Shown here: positions 17,003 through 26,978 of the stretch, piece after piece
How positions within the stretch are numbered: position 1 is the first letter of the stretch
Layout: the number at the start of each line of letters is the position of its first letter
Source: Bythopirellula goksoeyrii
Lineage (GTDB): Bacteria; Planctomycetota; Planctomycetia; Pirellulales; Lacipirellulaceae
NCBI RefSeq assembly: GCF_008065115.1
Contig: NZ_CP042913.1
Coordinates: 2,888,338 to 2,952,337 of the forward strand
Reading direction: 5' to 3'
DNA: 64,000 bases
Position numbers and translations under genes: made by a program
Notes under the pieces: generated by a model
Databases searched by the model: none
Told to the model about the DNA's origin: nothing
The model's input: only the letters and a program-made list of their open reading frames with translations

Positions 17003-19451
17003 GCCTACGGACCCGCTTACGGAGTATTTGCATCGGCAGTTTTCCCAGAACATAGCTGCCCATACTTCGCTTGATTCAATCTCCGGTCAATACAGCCAGT
17101 TTCCCTCGCAACTAGAACCGAGGCTCGCTGCAGCTCTTCGACAATCCGGGATCAAGCAGCTCTATTCTCACCAGATCGAAGCCTTTGATTCGATTGGCTC
17201 GGGAAAGGACACGGTTCTCGTTTCACGCACTGCCAGCGGGAAGACGCTTTCTTTCCTACTGCCAATCCTCAATGACTATACGCAATGCGAGGCACCCTTT
17301 GGAACGATGCTGCTCTATCCTACGAAGGCGTTGTCTCGCGATCAGGAAGGGACCCTCGGTAAACTCCTTTCGGCAAGCGGAGCAAACACACGACTTGGCA
17401 CCTACGATGGAGATACCCCGCGCGAGGAGCGGAATCGCATTCAGTCGCAAGCAGATTTTATGATCACCAATCCCGACATGCTTCACTCGGGAATTCTTCC
17501 GAATCACAATCGACGCTGGCGCACTTTTCTCTCACGACTTCGCTACATTGTCATCGACGAGGTCCACAACTATCGCGGTGCTTTCGGTTCGCATGTGGCA
17601 AATGTCATGAGGCGCTTGCTCAGAGTATGTGAAATGCACGGAAGTCGGCCCACGTTTGTTTGCTCATCTGCAACAATCGGGAACCCTGGCGAGCACGTCG
17701 AGGCATTGCTCCAGCGACCGTTTCAGGTCGTAAGCAGCGAAGGTGCCCCTCGGCCACGTCGCGAGCTATATATGATTAATCCTTCGGTTGTCCAAAGCCA
17801 TGGCCATAGCCTTTATCGGAAGGGGACAAGCTCGGTCAGTATTCCATTGATCCGAGAAGCGGCACGACTTGGAGTCCGCACCATCTGTTTTTGTCGGGCA
17901 CGCCAGCAAGTTGAACGACTGTGCCGAGCAGTGACTGACGGACACCCCGAACTGCGTGAAAAGGTCAAACCCTATCGCGGCGGACTATTGCCAAACGAAC
18001 GACGCCAATTGGAGAGAGACTTGGCCAGCGGCAAGGTGAATACGATTATCAGCACTAATGCATTGGAACTCGGAATCGATATTGGTGATTTGGAGCTTTG
18101 CATACTCAGCGGTCATCCTGGCTCGATGGCCAGCTTTTGGCAACAGGCAGGTCGCGTTGGTAGGCGAGGTAACCGAGCGGTCATTGCCTATGTCGCACGG
18201 GATACGCCAATTGACCAGTATCTGGTAAACCACTCTGAGTTTGTCACCCAGGCTCCGATCGAGCGTGCCTGGCTGAGTGCTGACAACCCTTACATTCTCT
18301 TACAGCATTTGCCTTGTGCGGCACATGAGCATCCGCTCAGGGAAGATGAACCGCAATTTTCTGAGCCAGCATATCCTGCCGCACTTGAAATACTTAGGGA
18401 AGACAACACTCTCGTCGAATACCACGGCAACTACCGGTATGCCTTGCGTGATTACCCTTCCAAAGGCGTCAATCTGCGCGGCATGACTGACTTCAACGTG
18501 GATATCTACTGTGGCACGGAAGTGATTGGAGAACTTGATCCCATCGGTGCCCGAGGGACATTGTACAAAGATGCCATCTATCAGCATCTTGGCAAGCGTT
18601 ATATGTCGATGGAGTTGGATCTTGAACAAAAGCTCTGCCGCGTGGAGCCTGTGGAGGTTGACTATTACACCGAGGCGGTTTGGGATAGTCGCGTCACCTT
18701 AACGGAGTCTTACGACCGGCGGCAACTTAATGGGACTGAGCTGGAATTCGGATCGATAAATGTCAATCGGCAGCCCAAGCTTTACAAGAAAATCCGCGAG
18801 CGGAGCCTGGAGAATATTGGGTATGGTCCCATCACGCTGGATCCATTTATCTACGATACGACCGGCTTTAGCCTCCATGCGCCTGATGATTGGTGTAGAG
18901 CGATTGGGGGCATTGATAAGAGGCACATAGGCGCTGCTCTCTATGGTTTGAGTTATATTCTGAAACGAACGGCCCCCAGTCTCTGCCTTGGTGATATTCA
19001 GAACATTGAGACCGATGTCTCGTTAACGGAACTGAGACCGGGAGAATGGGAAAGTGCCTTGTATCTCTACGATACGATCGAAGGGGGGGTAGGCTATGCC
19101 GAAAAGATTCTTGAGGTCTTCACCCAAGCACTGGAGCTCTGCCAGACGATCATCGACGATTGCAGTTGCGAGGCAGGCTGTCCATCTTGTGTGACCTCTC
19201 TACCTCCAGGCATCGAATCGATTGAAATGGAGCAATTACTTATCGAGTCGAATGCATCTGTCGCATGTACTCGAAGCTTGCTGGCAATGCTTCTTTCAGG
19301 TGAGATTATCTTGCCGGAGGTCAAGTTTCATGAAGTTCCCGTGCTGAGTGGCGTCACGGTATCCGAACCAGATGCGGACTTGGAGCGATTGCGAAACCGC
19401 CTAGGCAAGGCTAATTCCATCCTCAAGCAAAAGAGGACGCGAATTCATTGA
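17001..19451 (+). CDS. DEAD/DEAH-box helicase with DUF1998 zinc domain, MrfA/YprA-like
   Basis: A superfamily 2 helicase of 816 residues from this start. RTASGKTLSF (about 78-87) is motif I, IDEVHNYRG (about 185) is motif II, CSSATIGNP is motif III, and QQAGRVGRRGNRA (about 381) is motif VI. The C-terminal cluster CSCEAGCPSC (about 721-730) is the four-Cys zinc site of DUF1998. MrfA of Bacillus works with the exonuclease MrfB in mitomycin-crosslink repair. The next gene here is the MrfB homologue, overlapping by 4 bp. I chose the ATG at 17001 because GGAG lies 6 bases upstream; an ATG at 16989 is in frame and has no ribosome site. Confidence 0.88.
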   Translation: MPTDPLTEYLHRQFSQNIAAHTSLDSISGQYSQFPSQLEPRLAAALRQSGIKQLYSHQIEAFDSIGSGKDTVLVSRTASGKTLSFLLPILNDYTQCEAPFGTMLLYPTKALSRDQEGTLGKLLSASGANTRLGTYDGDTPREERNRIQSQADFMITNPDMLHSGILPNHNRRWRTFLSRLRYIVIDEVHNYRGAFGSHVANVMRRLLRVCEMHGSRPTFVCSSATIGNPGEHVEALLQRPFQVVSSEGAPRPRRELYMINPSVVQSHGHSLYRKGTSSVSIPLIREAARLGVRTICFCRARQQVERLCRAVTDGHPELREKVKPYRGGLLPNERRQLERDLASGKVNTIISTNALELGIDIGDLELCILSGHPGSMASFWQQAGRVGRRGNRAVIAYVARDTPIDQYLVNHSEFVTQAPIERAWLSADNPYILLQHLPCAAHEHPLREDEPQFSEPAYPAALEILREDNTLVEYHGNYRYALRDYPSKGVNLRGMTDFNVDIYCGTEVIGELDPIGARGTLYKDAIYQHLGKRYMSMELDLEQKLCRVEPVEVDYYTEAVWDSRVTLTESYDRRQLNGTELEFGSINVNRQPKLYKKIRERSLENIGYGPITLDPFIYDTTGFSLHAPDDWCRAIGGIDKRHIGAALYGLSYILKRTAPSLCLGDIQNIETDVSLTELRPGEWESALYLYDTIEGGVGYAEKILEVFTQALELCQTIIDDCSCEAGCPSCVTSLPPGIESIEMEQLLIESNASVACTRSLLAMLLSGEIILPEVKFHEVPVLSGVTVSEPDADLERLRNRLGKANSILKQKRTRIH

Positions 19452-20332
19452 TCAACGAGGCACTTCAGCACTGTTCTGGTATCGGTCCTGTCCGCCTTGC
19501 GCACCTGCACGATGAAGGTATCAAGACATGGCAGGATGTTTTGCAGTTCCCCCAGCGGATTCCAGCAACCTATCGCAACACTATGATGGAAGAATGTCGG
19601 AGATGTCAGGCCGCATTGGAGCTTGACGATATCCAATATTTCATCGATCGATTAGCACCTGTGGATAAATGGCGAATTTTGGCTCACTATTTTCCCGATA
19701 CCACATTCTTCGATATTGAAACTCTCGGACTCAGTTCTGCCGATCCGATCACGGTGATCGTCACTTGGTATGGCGGAGAGTTCAATACTTTTGTTGAGCA
19801 TGAAAACCTCGATGGTTTCTTGGAGTTGCTTGATCGAGTCAAGCTCCTCGTCTCATTTAACGGGAGCACGTTTGATGTGCCACGCGTCTTAGATGCTTTC
19901 CATATCCCATCGCTCCCTTGTCCGCATCTTGATCTTCGCTGGATCGCCTACCGACGTGGTCTCGTAGGCGGAATCAAAGAAATTGCTAGAAAACAAGGAA
20001 TCGCACGTCCTGTCGACCTTGATAATGTTTCGGGTGAGCATGCTATTCTGCTATGGCAAGAATGGAGAGCAAAGCAGGATCATGCAGCCCGCGAGCACTT
20101 GATCCGTTATTGTGCAGCCGATGTCCTATTGTTGCGCTTCTTAGCTGAGCGGTTGATAGGAATGGACAATACTGATAACGCTCTGCTCTGGGATTCGCTC
20201 CCACCAGCTACGGGTCGACCTCCAGTGCATCGGGGTAGGGCACTTCAACTCACAGCTCCAACTTTGAGCTCTGATAAACGTCGTTTGAACAGAAACCGAT
20301 TGCTCTTGTCAAAACGGTGGAGTCCGAGATGA
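19448..20332 (+). CDS. RNase H-like exonuclease, MrfB/YprB-like
   Basis: A 294-residue protein starting at TTG (19448), which overlaps the helicase stop as TTGA. After a helical N-terminus, FFDIETLGL gives the first Asp-x-Glu pair, LLVSFNGSTFDVPR the second Asp, HLDLRWIAYRRG follows, and RYCAADVLLL supplies the Tyr-x3-Asp of a DEDDy exonuclease. The YprB family is a 3'-5' exonuclease acting after the MrfA helicase in interstrand-crosslink repair. The overlapping order of the two genes supports the assignment. The tail is basic and probably disordered. Confidence 0.85.
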   Translation: MINEALQHCSGIGPVRLAHLHDEGIKTWQDVLQFPQRIPATYRNTMMEECRRCQAALELDDIQYFIDRLAPVDKWRILAHYFPDTTFFDIETLGLSSADPITVIVTWYGGEFNTFVEHENLDGFLELLDRVKLLVSFNGSTFDVPRVLDAFHIPSLPCPHLDLRWIAYRRGLVGGIKEIARKQGIARPVDLDNVSGEHAILLWQEWRAKQDHAAREHLIRYCAADVLLLRFLAERLIGMDNTDNALLWDSLPPATGRPPVHRGRALQLTAPTLSSDKRRLNRNRLLLSKRWSPR

Positions 20333-20547
20333 GTCAGGACTTTCATAACTCGATTCTTAAGGAAGGTCAACGACGACTACACAATATATTGACTTCTTTA
20401 AAAGCGATTACTTTTTGTTGGCTGACACTACTAATCACTTTCATTTCATCATGGAATCTCTATAGTGCTCTGGTAGTATGGGACAAGTCATTACAACTTC
20501 ATGGTCCCAATCGACCTCATTTGATTAGGTTTCACTCACGCGTTTGA
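20329..20547 (+). CDS. Small single-pass membrane protein overlapping the exonuclease gene
   Basis: The ATG at 20329 overlaps the exonuclease stop as ATGA, the usual sign of translational coupling. The 72-residue product has a charged N-terminus, one hydrophobic segment (ITFCWLTLLITFISSWNLYSAL, given here only by its edges ITFCW and LYSAL, about residues 28-49) and a short polar tail. I recognise no family. It may be a real third member of the repair operon or a read-through frame; the overlap is the main argument for it. Confidence 0.4.
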   Translation: MSQDFHNSILKEGQRRLHNILTSLKAITFCWLTLLITFISSWNLYSALVVWDKSLQLHGPNRPHLIRFHSRV

Positions 20548-20586
20548 TGATTTTTCTAAGAGACTGAAAGCATCGGTGGCAGCTTG

Positions 20587-21747
20587 ATGGAGATTACTAG
20601 CACGGAGGGCGTATTAACCACTCTGGTGGGAGTTTGTGCGTTCTTTTTCTGGTTGGAAAAGGCAACGAAGAGTAGGCTTTTTAGCTACCTGCCTCCGCTA
20701 ATCTTCATTTATCTGACTCCCGTTCTCTTGGCCGCCCAAGGAATTTTGCCTGAGAAGTCCCCTGTTTACGAAAGTATTGGCTCACTAGTACTGCCTATGA
20801 TGCTAGTGCTTTTGATGCTCAAGGTGAATGTGAGGGGAGCGCTCCGTGTGCTGGGTAGGGGGGTGGGCGTAATGCTCTTTGGCACCCTGGGAGTGATAGT
20901 TGGCGCGCCGATCGGATTCTTGGCCGTCAAACCTTGGCTGGAACCCGACGCCTGGAAGGCGTTTGGAACACTAGCAGGAAGCTGGATCGGCGGCACTGGC
21001 AATATGGCTGCGGTCAGTCAAATGATTGATGCCAGTGGCACCGACGTCGGACTTGCTGTGATCGGCGACTCGGTGATCTATCTGTTCTGGCTTCCAATTC
21101 TGCTCGGATCAAAACTCTTTGCCGATCGATTTGCCGTATTTACTGGAGTTGATGCAAACCGGGTCGCCACGATGACCGCTGCCGCTCAAGCCGAGGCTAC
21201 TGACGCGACGGCCCCTACGACGCCAGATATTCTCGGGCTGCTGACGGTCGCATTATTCTCTAGCTGGATGGCAGAATTGATCTCCCACATTTTGCCGACT
21301 ATCGACCCCTACCTAAGTGCATCAGCGTGGAAGATTATGCTCATCACCGCTCTAGGAATTGGCCTCTCGTTCACCCGGCTGAGCAAGCTCCCCGGCAGCC
21401 ACGAACTTGCGATGGCCCTGGTCTATCTATTTGTCGCGCGGATGGGTGCCCAGACGAATTTGGCCAGTGCAGCAGGACAAGCTTTGCCATTTCTCGTGGG
21501 GGCCACGATCTGGATATTCATTCACGGGGCCTTCTGCCTGCTGGGTGCCAAGCTGCTGAAGGTCGATGTCCATACTGCTGCGATCGCCAGTGCAGCAAAC
21601 ATCGGGGGGGCTGCATCGGCATCGATCGTTGCCACTCACCACCAGGAGAGCCTGGTGCCGGCAAGTATTCTTATGGCTCTGATCGGATACGCCATCGGCA
21701 ACTTTGCTGCCTACGCGACGGCTTTGCTCTGTTGGCTGGTGTCCTAG
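20587..21747 (+). CDS. DUF819 family integral membrane protein
   Basis: A 386-residue protein with about ten hydrophobic segments. TLAGSWIGGTGNMAAVSQ, then VGLAVIGDSVIYLFW in the middle, and ANIGGAASASIVA plus SILMALIGYAIGN near the end, are the paired signatures of the DUF819 (YjcL-like) family, whose transport substrate is not established. I use the ATG at 20587; a TTG directly before it is also possible. It is co-directional with the repair pair but separated from it, and I see no functional link. Confidence 0.82.
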   Translation: MEITSTEGVLTTLVGVCAFFFWLEKATKSRLFSYLPPLIFIYLTPVLLAAQGILPEKSPVYESIGSLVLPMMLVLLMLKVNVRGALRVLGRGVGVMLFGTLGVIVGAPIGFLAVKPWLEPDAWKAFGTLAGSWIGGTGNMAAVSQMIDASGTDVGLAVIGDSVIYLFWLPILLGSKLFADRFAVFTGVDANRVATMTAAAQAEATDATAPTTPDILGLLTVALFSSWMAELISHILPTIDPYLSASAWKIMLITALGIGLSFTRLSKLPGSHELAMALVYLFVARMGAQTNLASAAGQALPFLVGATIWIFIHGAFCLLGAKLLKVDVHTAAIASAANIGGAASASIVATHHQESLVPASILMALIGYAIGNFAAYATALLCWLVS

Positions 21748-21753
21748 CCCGAC

Positions 21754-22908
21754 CTACCAGAGACGCTTGCCAAACACGAACGAAGCATCCCGCTTGGGGG
21801 AGTAATTCTCGTGTTCTCTGTTGAAACTGCTGATTGTGACCCGAGGCATTTCCGCCTCCAGAAATTGGTCGTCTCCCAAATAGAGAGCCGTGTGACGAAT
21901 TTTGCCGTGCGGGCCGACAAAATAGAGCGTATCCCCGCGTCTTAGTTGCGAGCGGTGCCACCGGGTTGCCACGAGTTGCCCCAGATAAAACTGCTGATAC
22001 GAATCGCGGGGGAGATTCAGACCGATCGACGCGAAAGCGACCTGCACTAAGCCGGAGCAATCGATCCCCTCAACGGTCTTGCCACCCCAGTGGTATGGCG
22101 TTCCCAGCAACTGGCTCGCTCGGGCGATGGCCTGCTCGATGTTGTCGCTGGGGAGCTCGGTTGCTTCGCATTTGGCAGACGGAACCTCGACCACTTCTCC
22201 CGTAGGCAATGCAATCATCACTCGATCCTGATTGTCGGGAATTCTTTTCAGCACAGCCCCCAAGGGAAGCATCAATCCCGAATCCAGCTGATGGTCTGCT
22301 ACGATCCGGACACTCGACTCGGTAGGATAGCGGTCAAAGGCCTCCGGCCCAACGCGATGCACATCGGCCGCCGCGACATAGCCGACATAGCCATCCTGCG
22401 AGTGGACCAATAAATAATCACCCTCTTGCCGGAGGAGGTAAAGCGGCTCTCCCAGCATGCAATCGGTGACCACATCGTGCGGGATTTTTGGGCGATCGTA
22501 ACTCAGCGTGTGCGCTGTCTTGACGAAGCCGAACCGCTGTTCGCCAAGTTCGGCCGAGGGTAGTGTTTCCAATTCGTTCTCGATTTCATCAAATCCGAGC
22601 ACTCTGAGAAAAGACTCAAGTCCCTCACGCGTTTCAGGAAACTCGACAAATCCCTTAAGGACGACCGGGCCATCATCACCTTGTGTGGCGGCGACCTCGA
22701 AGGCGAACAGCGTCTTGTCATTGGCTAACTGGGCACGAAAGTATTCAACGTACTGTGAGAGTCGATCTGTGCGGCCCTGGAGTTCGGGTTCAATCTGTCG
22801 AGCTAACCGTGTGAGGCGGTCTGAACTGTCAGGAGGGGCCAATGTAGCCGGTTGAGCCCGCAGGCCTTCACAGAAAATTATCAGTATTAGGATCAAAACA
22901 AATCTCAT
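21754..22908 (-). CDS. Secreted SH3-domain NlpC/P60 cell-wall hydrolase
   Basis: From the ATG at 22908 this is a 384-residue protein; a TTG 24 bases upstream is also in frame. MRFVLILILIIFCEGLRAQ is a clear signal peptide. A middle SH3-like region (CMLGEPLYLLRQEGDYLLVHSQDG, read by its edges) precedes a C-terminal NlpC/P60 domain with Cys284 in IDCSGLVQ, the His in IRHTALYLG, and YHWGGK at its start. The family cleaves gamma-D-Glu-diaminopimelate bonds in peptide stems. Planctomycetes have peptidoglycan, so this is plausible housekeeping. It is convergent with the DUF819 gene, with 6 bp between the stops. Confidence 0.85.
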   Translation of the reverse strand: MRFVLILILIIFCEGLRAQPATLAPPDSSDRLTRLARQIEPELQGRTDRLSQYVEYFRAQLANDKTLFAFEVAATQGDDGPVVLKGFVEFPETREGLESFLRVLGFDEIENELETLPSAELGEQRFGFVKTAHTLSYDRPKIPHDVVTDCMLGEPLYLLRQEGDYLLVHSQDGYVGYVAAADVHRVGPEAFDRYPTESSVRIVADHQLDSGLMLPLGAVLKRIPDNQDRVMIALPTGEVVEVPSAKCEATELPSDNIEQAIARASQLLGTPYHWGGKTVEGIDCSGLVQVAFASIGLNLPRDSYQQFYLGQLVATRWHRSQLRRGDTLYFVGPHGKIRHTALYLGDDQFLEAEMPRVTISSFNREHENYSPKRDASFVFGKRLW

Positions 22909-23348
22909 CGCTTGTCTCGTTCTTTTCAGCAAACTAGTAATTTGAGGTAGGTTTCGAAAGTCGGCTTGTTACCTCAGCATAAAGTGCCGCGACTTTTTAC
23001 AACAGGGGCACGACCAGGCAATTGCTGGGGCGGAAGTTGTACCATTTATTTGGAGCAGCGACAGTAGAATGGTGGCTATGCAGTACTTTTCTCCAACCAC
23101 CAACAAGCACTTCTAGAAGGTGTCCGTATCTCTCCATATACCATGCGTTGGATTGGCGTTAACGGTCAGAATACGGTGCTCCCTTGTCCCTCTTCACAAA
23201 TAGTGGCTCTGCTCCCAGTTTGGCCACTCGTGATGTTTTGATCCCCAAACGCTTGAAACACCGGTCAACTGCTTGCACCACATGTTTTGAATGAGCTAGA
23301 ATTGAGTAGTCTTCCAAGGCGTCCGTTTCAGTGCAGCTCGGGGATATT
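22909..23348. other. Divergent intergenic region without a recognised gene
   Basis: This lies between the NlpC/P60 gene and the kinase gene, which are transcribed away from each other. It should contain both promoters. I see no RNA gene, repeat or convincing short ORF; the minus-strand frame 23159-23407 overlaps the kinase start and looks like a shadow. Confidence 0.4.
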
Positions 23349-26300
23349 ATGTCTGAGCCGAACAATCCCAACGGAGATCTCGCGGCGCGAGTTCGCGATG
23401 TGATCAACGATTGCCTTCAGCGGCGCGCCACTGGGGAGGATATCGTCGATGACGAAATCATTGCTGCTCACACCGAGTTAATGCCTAAACTTGGGGAAGA
23501 GCTGCGCAACTTGTCTTGCAATGCGGCGCTTCGCGATAAAACGGCTCCGTCTATGCCCGTCCTGGCTGAGACTGTTTCGTTTGGCGGTTCCTCTACTGGC
23601 AGTGGCCGCCTCGAAGTCCGCTGCCCCAACTGCCACGCGCCTACTGAAGTTGCGGTGGACACGACACTCACCGATTTAGTTTGCAGCATTTGTGGAAGCC
23701 ATTTTAGTTTGGTGGACCAAAGCAAATCCAGTAGGATGGCTCCATCGCTAGTTAAGCTAGGCCATTTTGAATTGATAGAGCGTGTCGGTGTCGGCAGCTT
23801 TGGAAGCGTTTGGAAGGCTCGCGACAAAGATCTCGATCGAACGGTCGCCATCAAAATTCCCCGCGCCGGCTGCATGACAGCCGACGAACAGGAAAAGTTT
23901 TTCCGCGAAGCCCGCGCCGCGGCTCAGTTACGTCACCCCAATATCGTGAGTGTCCACGAAGTCGGTCGCGATGGAGAGAGCGTCTATATTGTTAGCGACT
24001 TTGTCCGCGGTGTGACTCTCGGCGACTGGCTTACTGGTCAGCAGTTTACAAACCGCGAAGCTGCTGAGCTATGCGTGCAAATTACCAATGCACTGCAACA
24101 CGCTCACGATCACGGTGTGATACATAGAGATCTAAAACCTGCCAATATCATCATAGATTTTGATGGGCAGCCCCATTTAATGGATTTTGGCATCGCCCGA
24201 CGCGAATCTGGCGAAATAACAATTACAATGGACGGACAAGTGTTGGGAACTCCGGCTTACATGTCACCTGAACAAGCTCAAGGTGAAGCTCACACTGCTG
24301 ATCGACGTAGCGACATATATTCGTTAGGAGTCATCCTCTTCCAGCTTCTCACCGGCGAGCTTCCCTTCCGTGGTAACGCACGAATGCTCATCAAGCAGGT
24401 AATTCAAGACGCGCCGCCTAGCCCGAGAAAGCTCAATGCAAATGTCGAACGGGATCTGGAGACGATTACACTCAAATGCTTGGAAAAGGATTCCGCAAGA
24501 CGCTATCAAACAGCACGCGATCTGAGTAGCGATTTGAAATGCTATTTGTCCGGGGAGCCGATCAAGGCAAGACCTGTCAGCCGAATGGAGCATGTGTGGC
24601 GCTGGTGCAAGCGACATCCAGATGTCGCGTCGCTATCAGCGGCATTGCTGCTGCTATTGTTAGGCCTGGCAGTCGGAGCAGGAATTGTCGCTGCAATGCA
24701 AGCAAGGAGTTACCGAGCGTTACAGAACCAAGTCGCTCACAATCTTTTCCAGCGCGCCAATCAAGAACATGACGCGGGAAGAATTGACCAAGGAATTGCG
24801 TTGCTTTCCCGATCATACGATTTCGCTCGTCGAGCAGACTCTGACACACGTCTGCAGAGTTCTATTCGAACTTTACTAGCAGGTTGGGTCGAACATGGGG
24901 GGCAGCCCGTTGTACAAAACCGCGCCGTGCTAGCGGCTACGTTCAGTCCCGATGGTGAAACGATGCTCATTGGTGGACACGATCCACAATGCCGTGCGTC
25001 CTTTTGGGACGCAAGCACCCTTTCACCTCTCGGTGAACCAATTCAGCATGACGGAGCAGTTCGAGCTGTCGCATATAGTCCGGATGGCAGTCTTGCGATT
25101 ACAGGCAGCGAAGATGGTACCGCCGCGCTTTGGGATACCCAATCGAGAATTGCGGTTGGTAAAACACTACTACACGCTCAGAAGCCAAGCAAAAATCTCG
25201 TGCTAGGAGTCGCATTTGGCCTTGAAGGAATAGTTGCCACCGGTGGCACCGACGGAATGGTTCGATTGTGGCAGGCTCCAGATGGCGAGCCCATCGGCAA
25301 TCCGCTGCATCACAACGGACGCGTGTCCACTGTTGCGTTTCATCCGAATGGCCATGCGATCCTGACAGGATGCTATGACGGGACAGTACAGTTATGGAGA
25401 CTTGAGTCGCAAGACCGCTTGGGGGCTCCCTTCCGAGTCAAAAAGCGACCAGTATATGCAGCACGATTCAGCCCTGACGGCAGCAAGATTCTGACTGGTT
25501 GTTCAAACGGATTCGCTCAGTTGTGGGATAGCAAAACCGGTATGCCAATAGGCGAACTTTCCGGACATACCAATGAAGTTTATTCAGTAGCATTCAGTCC
25601 TGATGGTCGAAGCATCCTGACGGGCAGCCACGATAACACGGCCCAATTGTGGGATACAAAGACCCTGAAGCGGATAGGGCCACCTCTGAGGCACGGCGGC
25701 TGGGTGATGAGCGTCGATTTCAGTCCCGACGGCCAGACATTGATAACTAGCGGCGCTGATCAAACCGTGCGACTTTGGGACATCTTTGATAGCGATGGCA
25801 GGATTCTGCGACACAAGGGCAACATTGTTGGAATGAGTTTCAGCTCAAATGGCCAATTCGTGGCGACTATTGGCGACGATGCGACGGCTCGCATTTGGGA
25901 TGCTCATACGGCTCAGCCACTGGGAACGCCAATGGTACACGACGCACCCATACAAACAATGGCAATCAGTCAGGACGGTAAAACCTTGGTAACGGGCAGT
26001 ACAGATAAAGTGCTGCGTTGGAACACTGAATCTGGTGTACTTCTGGGGGATCCGTGGGTGTCTAGTGGAGAAGTGCGAAAGGTCGAATTCTCGGCCGACG
26101 GAACGATGTTGCTCGTTTATTGCGTGAATGAGAAAAATCGTACTGTTGAATTGCGAGGCTTTCCGCAGGGCGAAGCTCGAGTAAAACCACTAGACTTCGA
26201 CACCAACAGTTTGCTGTTGGCGAGCTCTTCTGATAAACATTCGATTGTCATGGGGCATCGCTACGGGCCGTTAATTTCCACGGCGCGAATTTGGAGAGTT

Positions 26301-26978
26301 TTCCCACAAGCAGCTCCGCAACACATGCTAAAACATGAATCTTTGGTTGCGGATGCCGCGTTCAGTCGCGACGGTCGTCGTATCGTGACAGGTGGACGTG
26401 ATCAGTGCGTTAGAGTGTGGAACACCCGCACGGGCGATGAGAAAATCGTGTACAAGCAGCATAACGGTGTTGTAAATGCAGTGAGTATAAGTGACGACGG
26501 CGGCCTAATACTTAGTGGTAGTGATGACATGACGGCACGCTTGTGGGACGTTCGTACCAACTCGGCCCTAGGGTCTCCCTTACAACATGCGGATCGTGTC
26601 TTGAAAGTAGCGATAACACCAGACAGTCGTCTTGCCGTTACGATTTGCGACGATGGCAGCGCATACCTATGGGACGTTTTTACTTGCAAGCTGGTAACGC
26701 AACCAATGTTGTTCGAAATCGGCGTCGTAGACTGCGATATCCGGCCAGACAGTTCGGCGATTCTGTTTCGCTGCGTTGACGGTAGCGCGCGACTTTATGA
26801 CATTCCCCCACCAGTACCGGACAAACCAGAGTTGATCCGCGCTTGGGCGCTCGCGCATAGTGGTTTCGAAGTGGACGACTCATTCGAACCTCGGCAATTC
26901 TCACAGGCAGAATGGTTGAATGCTCTGAAAGAGTTGCATTTACTGGAGAATATCGGAACTGCCGGTAGCTTACGCTAG
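23349..26978 (+). CDS. Serine/threonine protein kinase with WD40 repeats
   Basis: The product has 1209 residues from the ATG at 23349, with a GGGAT upstream; a GTG 18 bases earlier is also open. A zinc-ribbon-like segment (CPNC ... CSIC, about 91-119) precedes a Hanks-type kinase starting near 137: VGVGSFGSVW glycine loop, VAIKIPR Lys, HRDLKPAN near 258, DFGIARR and GTPAYMSPEQ. A TM helix at about 425-448 separates it from an external or periplasmic C-terminus with about 12-14 WD40 repeats (RFSPDGSKILTG, TAQLWDTKT and similar) to about 1150. Such receptor-like kinases are frequent in planctomycetes; the ligand is unknown. It ends with a 9-bp convergent overlap with the next gene. Confidence 0.9.
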   Translation: MSEPNNPNGDLAARVRDVINDCLQRRATGEDIVDDEIIAAHTELMPKLGEELRNLSCNAALRDKTAPSMPVLAETVSFGGSSTGSGRLEVRCPNCHAPTEVAVDTTLTDLVCSICGSHFSLVDQSKSSRMAPSLVKLGHFELIERVGVGSFGSVWKARDKDLDRTVAIKIPRAGCMTADEQEKFFREARAAAQLRHPNIVSVHEVGRDGESVYIVSDFVRGVTLGDWLTGQQFTNREAAELCVQITNALQHAHDHGVIHRDLKPANIIIDFDGQPHLMDFGIARRESGEITITMDGQVLGTPAYMSPEQAQGEAHTADRRSDIYSLGVILFQLLTGELPFRGNARMLIKQVIQDAPPSPRKLNANVERDLETITLKCLEKDSARRYQTARDLSSDLKCYLSGEPIKARPVSRMEHVWRWCKRHPDVASLSAALLLLLLGLAVGAGIVAAMQARSYRALQNQVAHNLFQRANQEHDAGRIDQGIALLSRSYDFARRADSDTRLQSSIRTLLAGWVEHGGQPVVQNRAVLAATFSPDGETMLIGGHDPQCRASFWDASTLSPLGEPIQHDGAVRAVAYSPDGSLAITGSEDGTAALWDTQSRIAVGKTLLHAQKPSKNLVLGVAFGLEGIVATGGTDGMVRLWQAPDGEPIGNPLHHNGRVSTVAFHPNGHAILTGCYDGTVQLWRLESQDRLGAPFRVKKRPVYAARFSPDGSKILTGCSNGFAQLWDSKTGMPIGELSGHTNEVYSVAFSPDGRSILTGSHDNTAQLWDTKTLKRIGPPLRHGGWVMSVDFSPDGQTLITSGADQTVRLWDIFDSDGRILRHKGNIVGMSFSSNGQFVATIGDDATARIWDAHTAQPLGTPMVHDAPIQTMAISQDGKTLVTGSTDKVLRWNTESGVLLGDPWVSSGEVRKVEFSADGTMLLVYCVNEKNRTVELRGFPQGEARVKPLDFDTNSLLLASSSDKHSIVMGHRYGPLISTARIWRVFPQAAPQHMLKHESLVADAAFSRDGRRIVTGGRDQCVRVWNTRTGDEKIVYKQHNGVVNAVSISDDGGLILSGSDDMTARLWDVRTNSALGSPLQHADRVLKVAITPDSRLAVTICDDGSAYLWDVFTCKLVTQPMLFEIGVVDCDIRPDSSAILFRCVDGSARLYDIPPPVPDKPELIRAWALAHSGFEVDDSFEPRQFSQAEWLNALKELHLLENIGTAGSLR

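Noticed and set aside
23159-23407. Minus-strand 82-residue frame before the kinase gene
   Set aside because: It overlaps the kinase start in antisense and shows no known motif or ribosome site.
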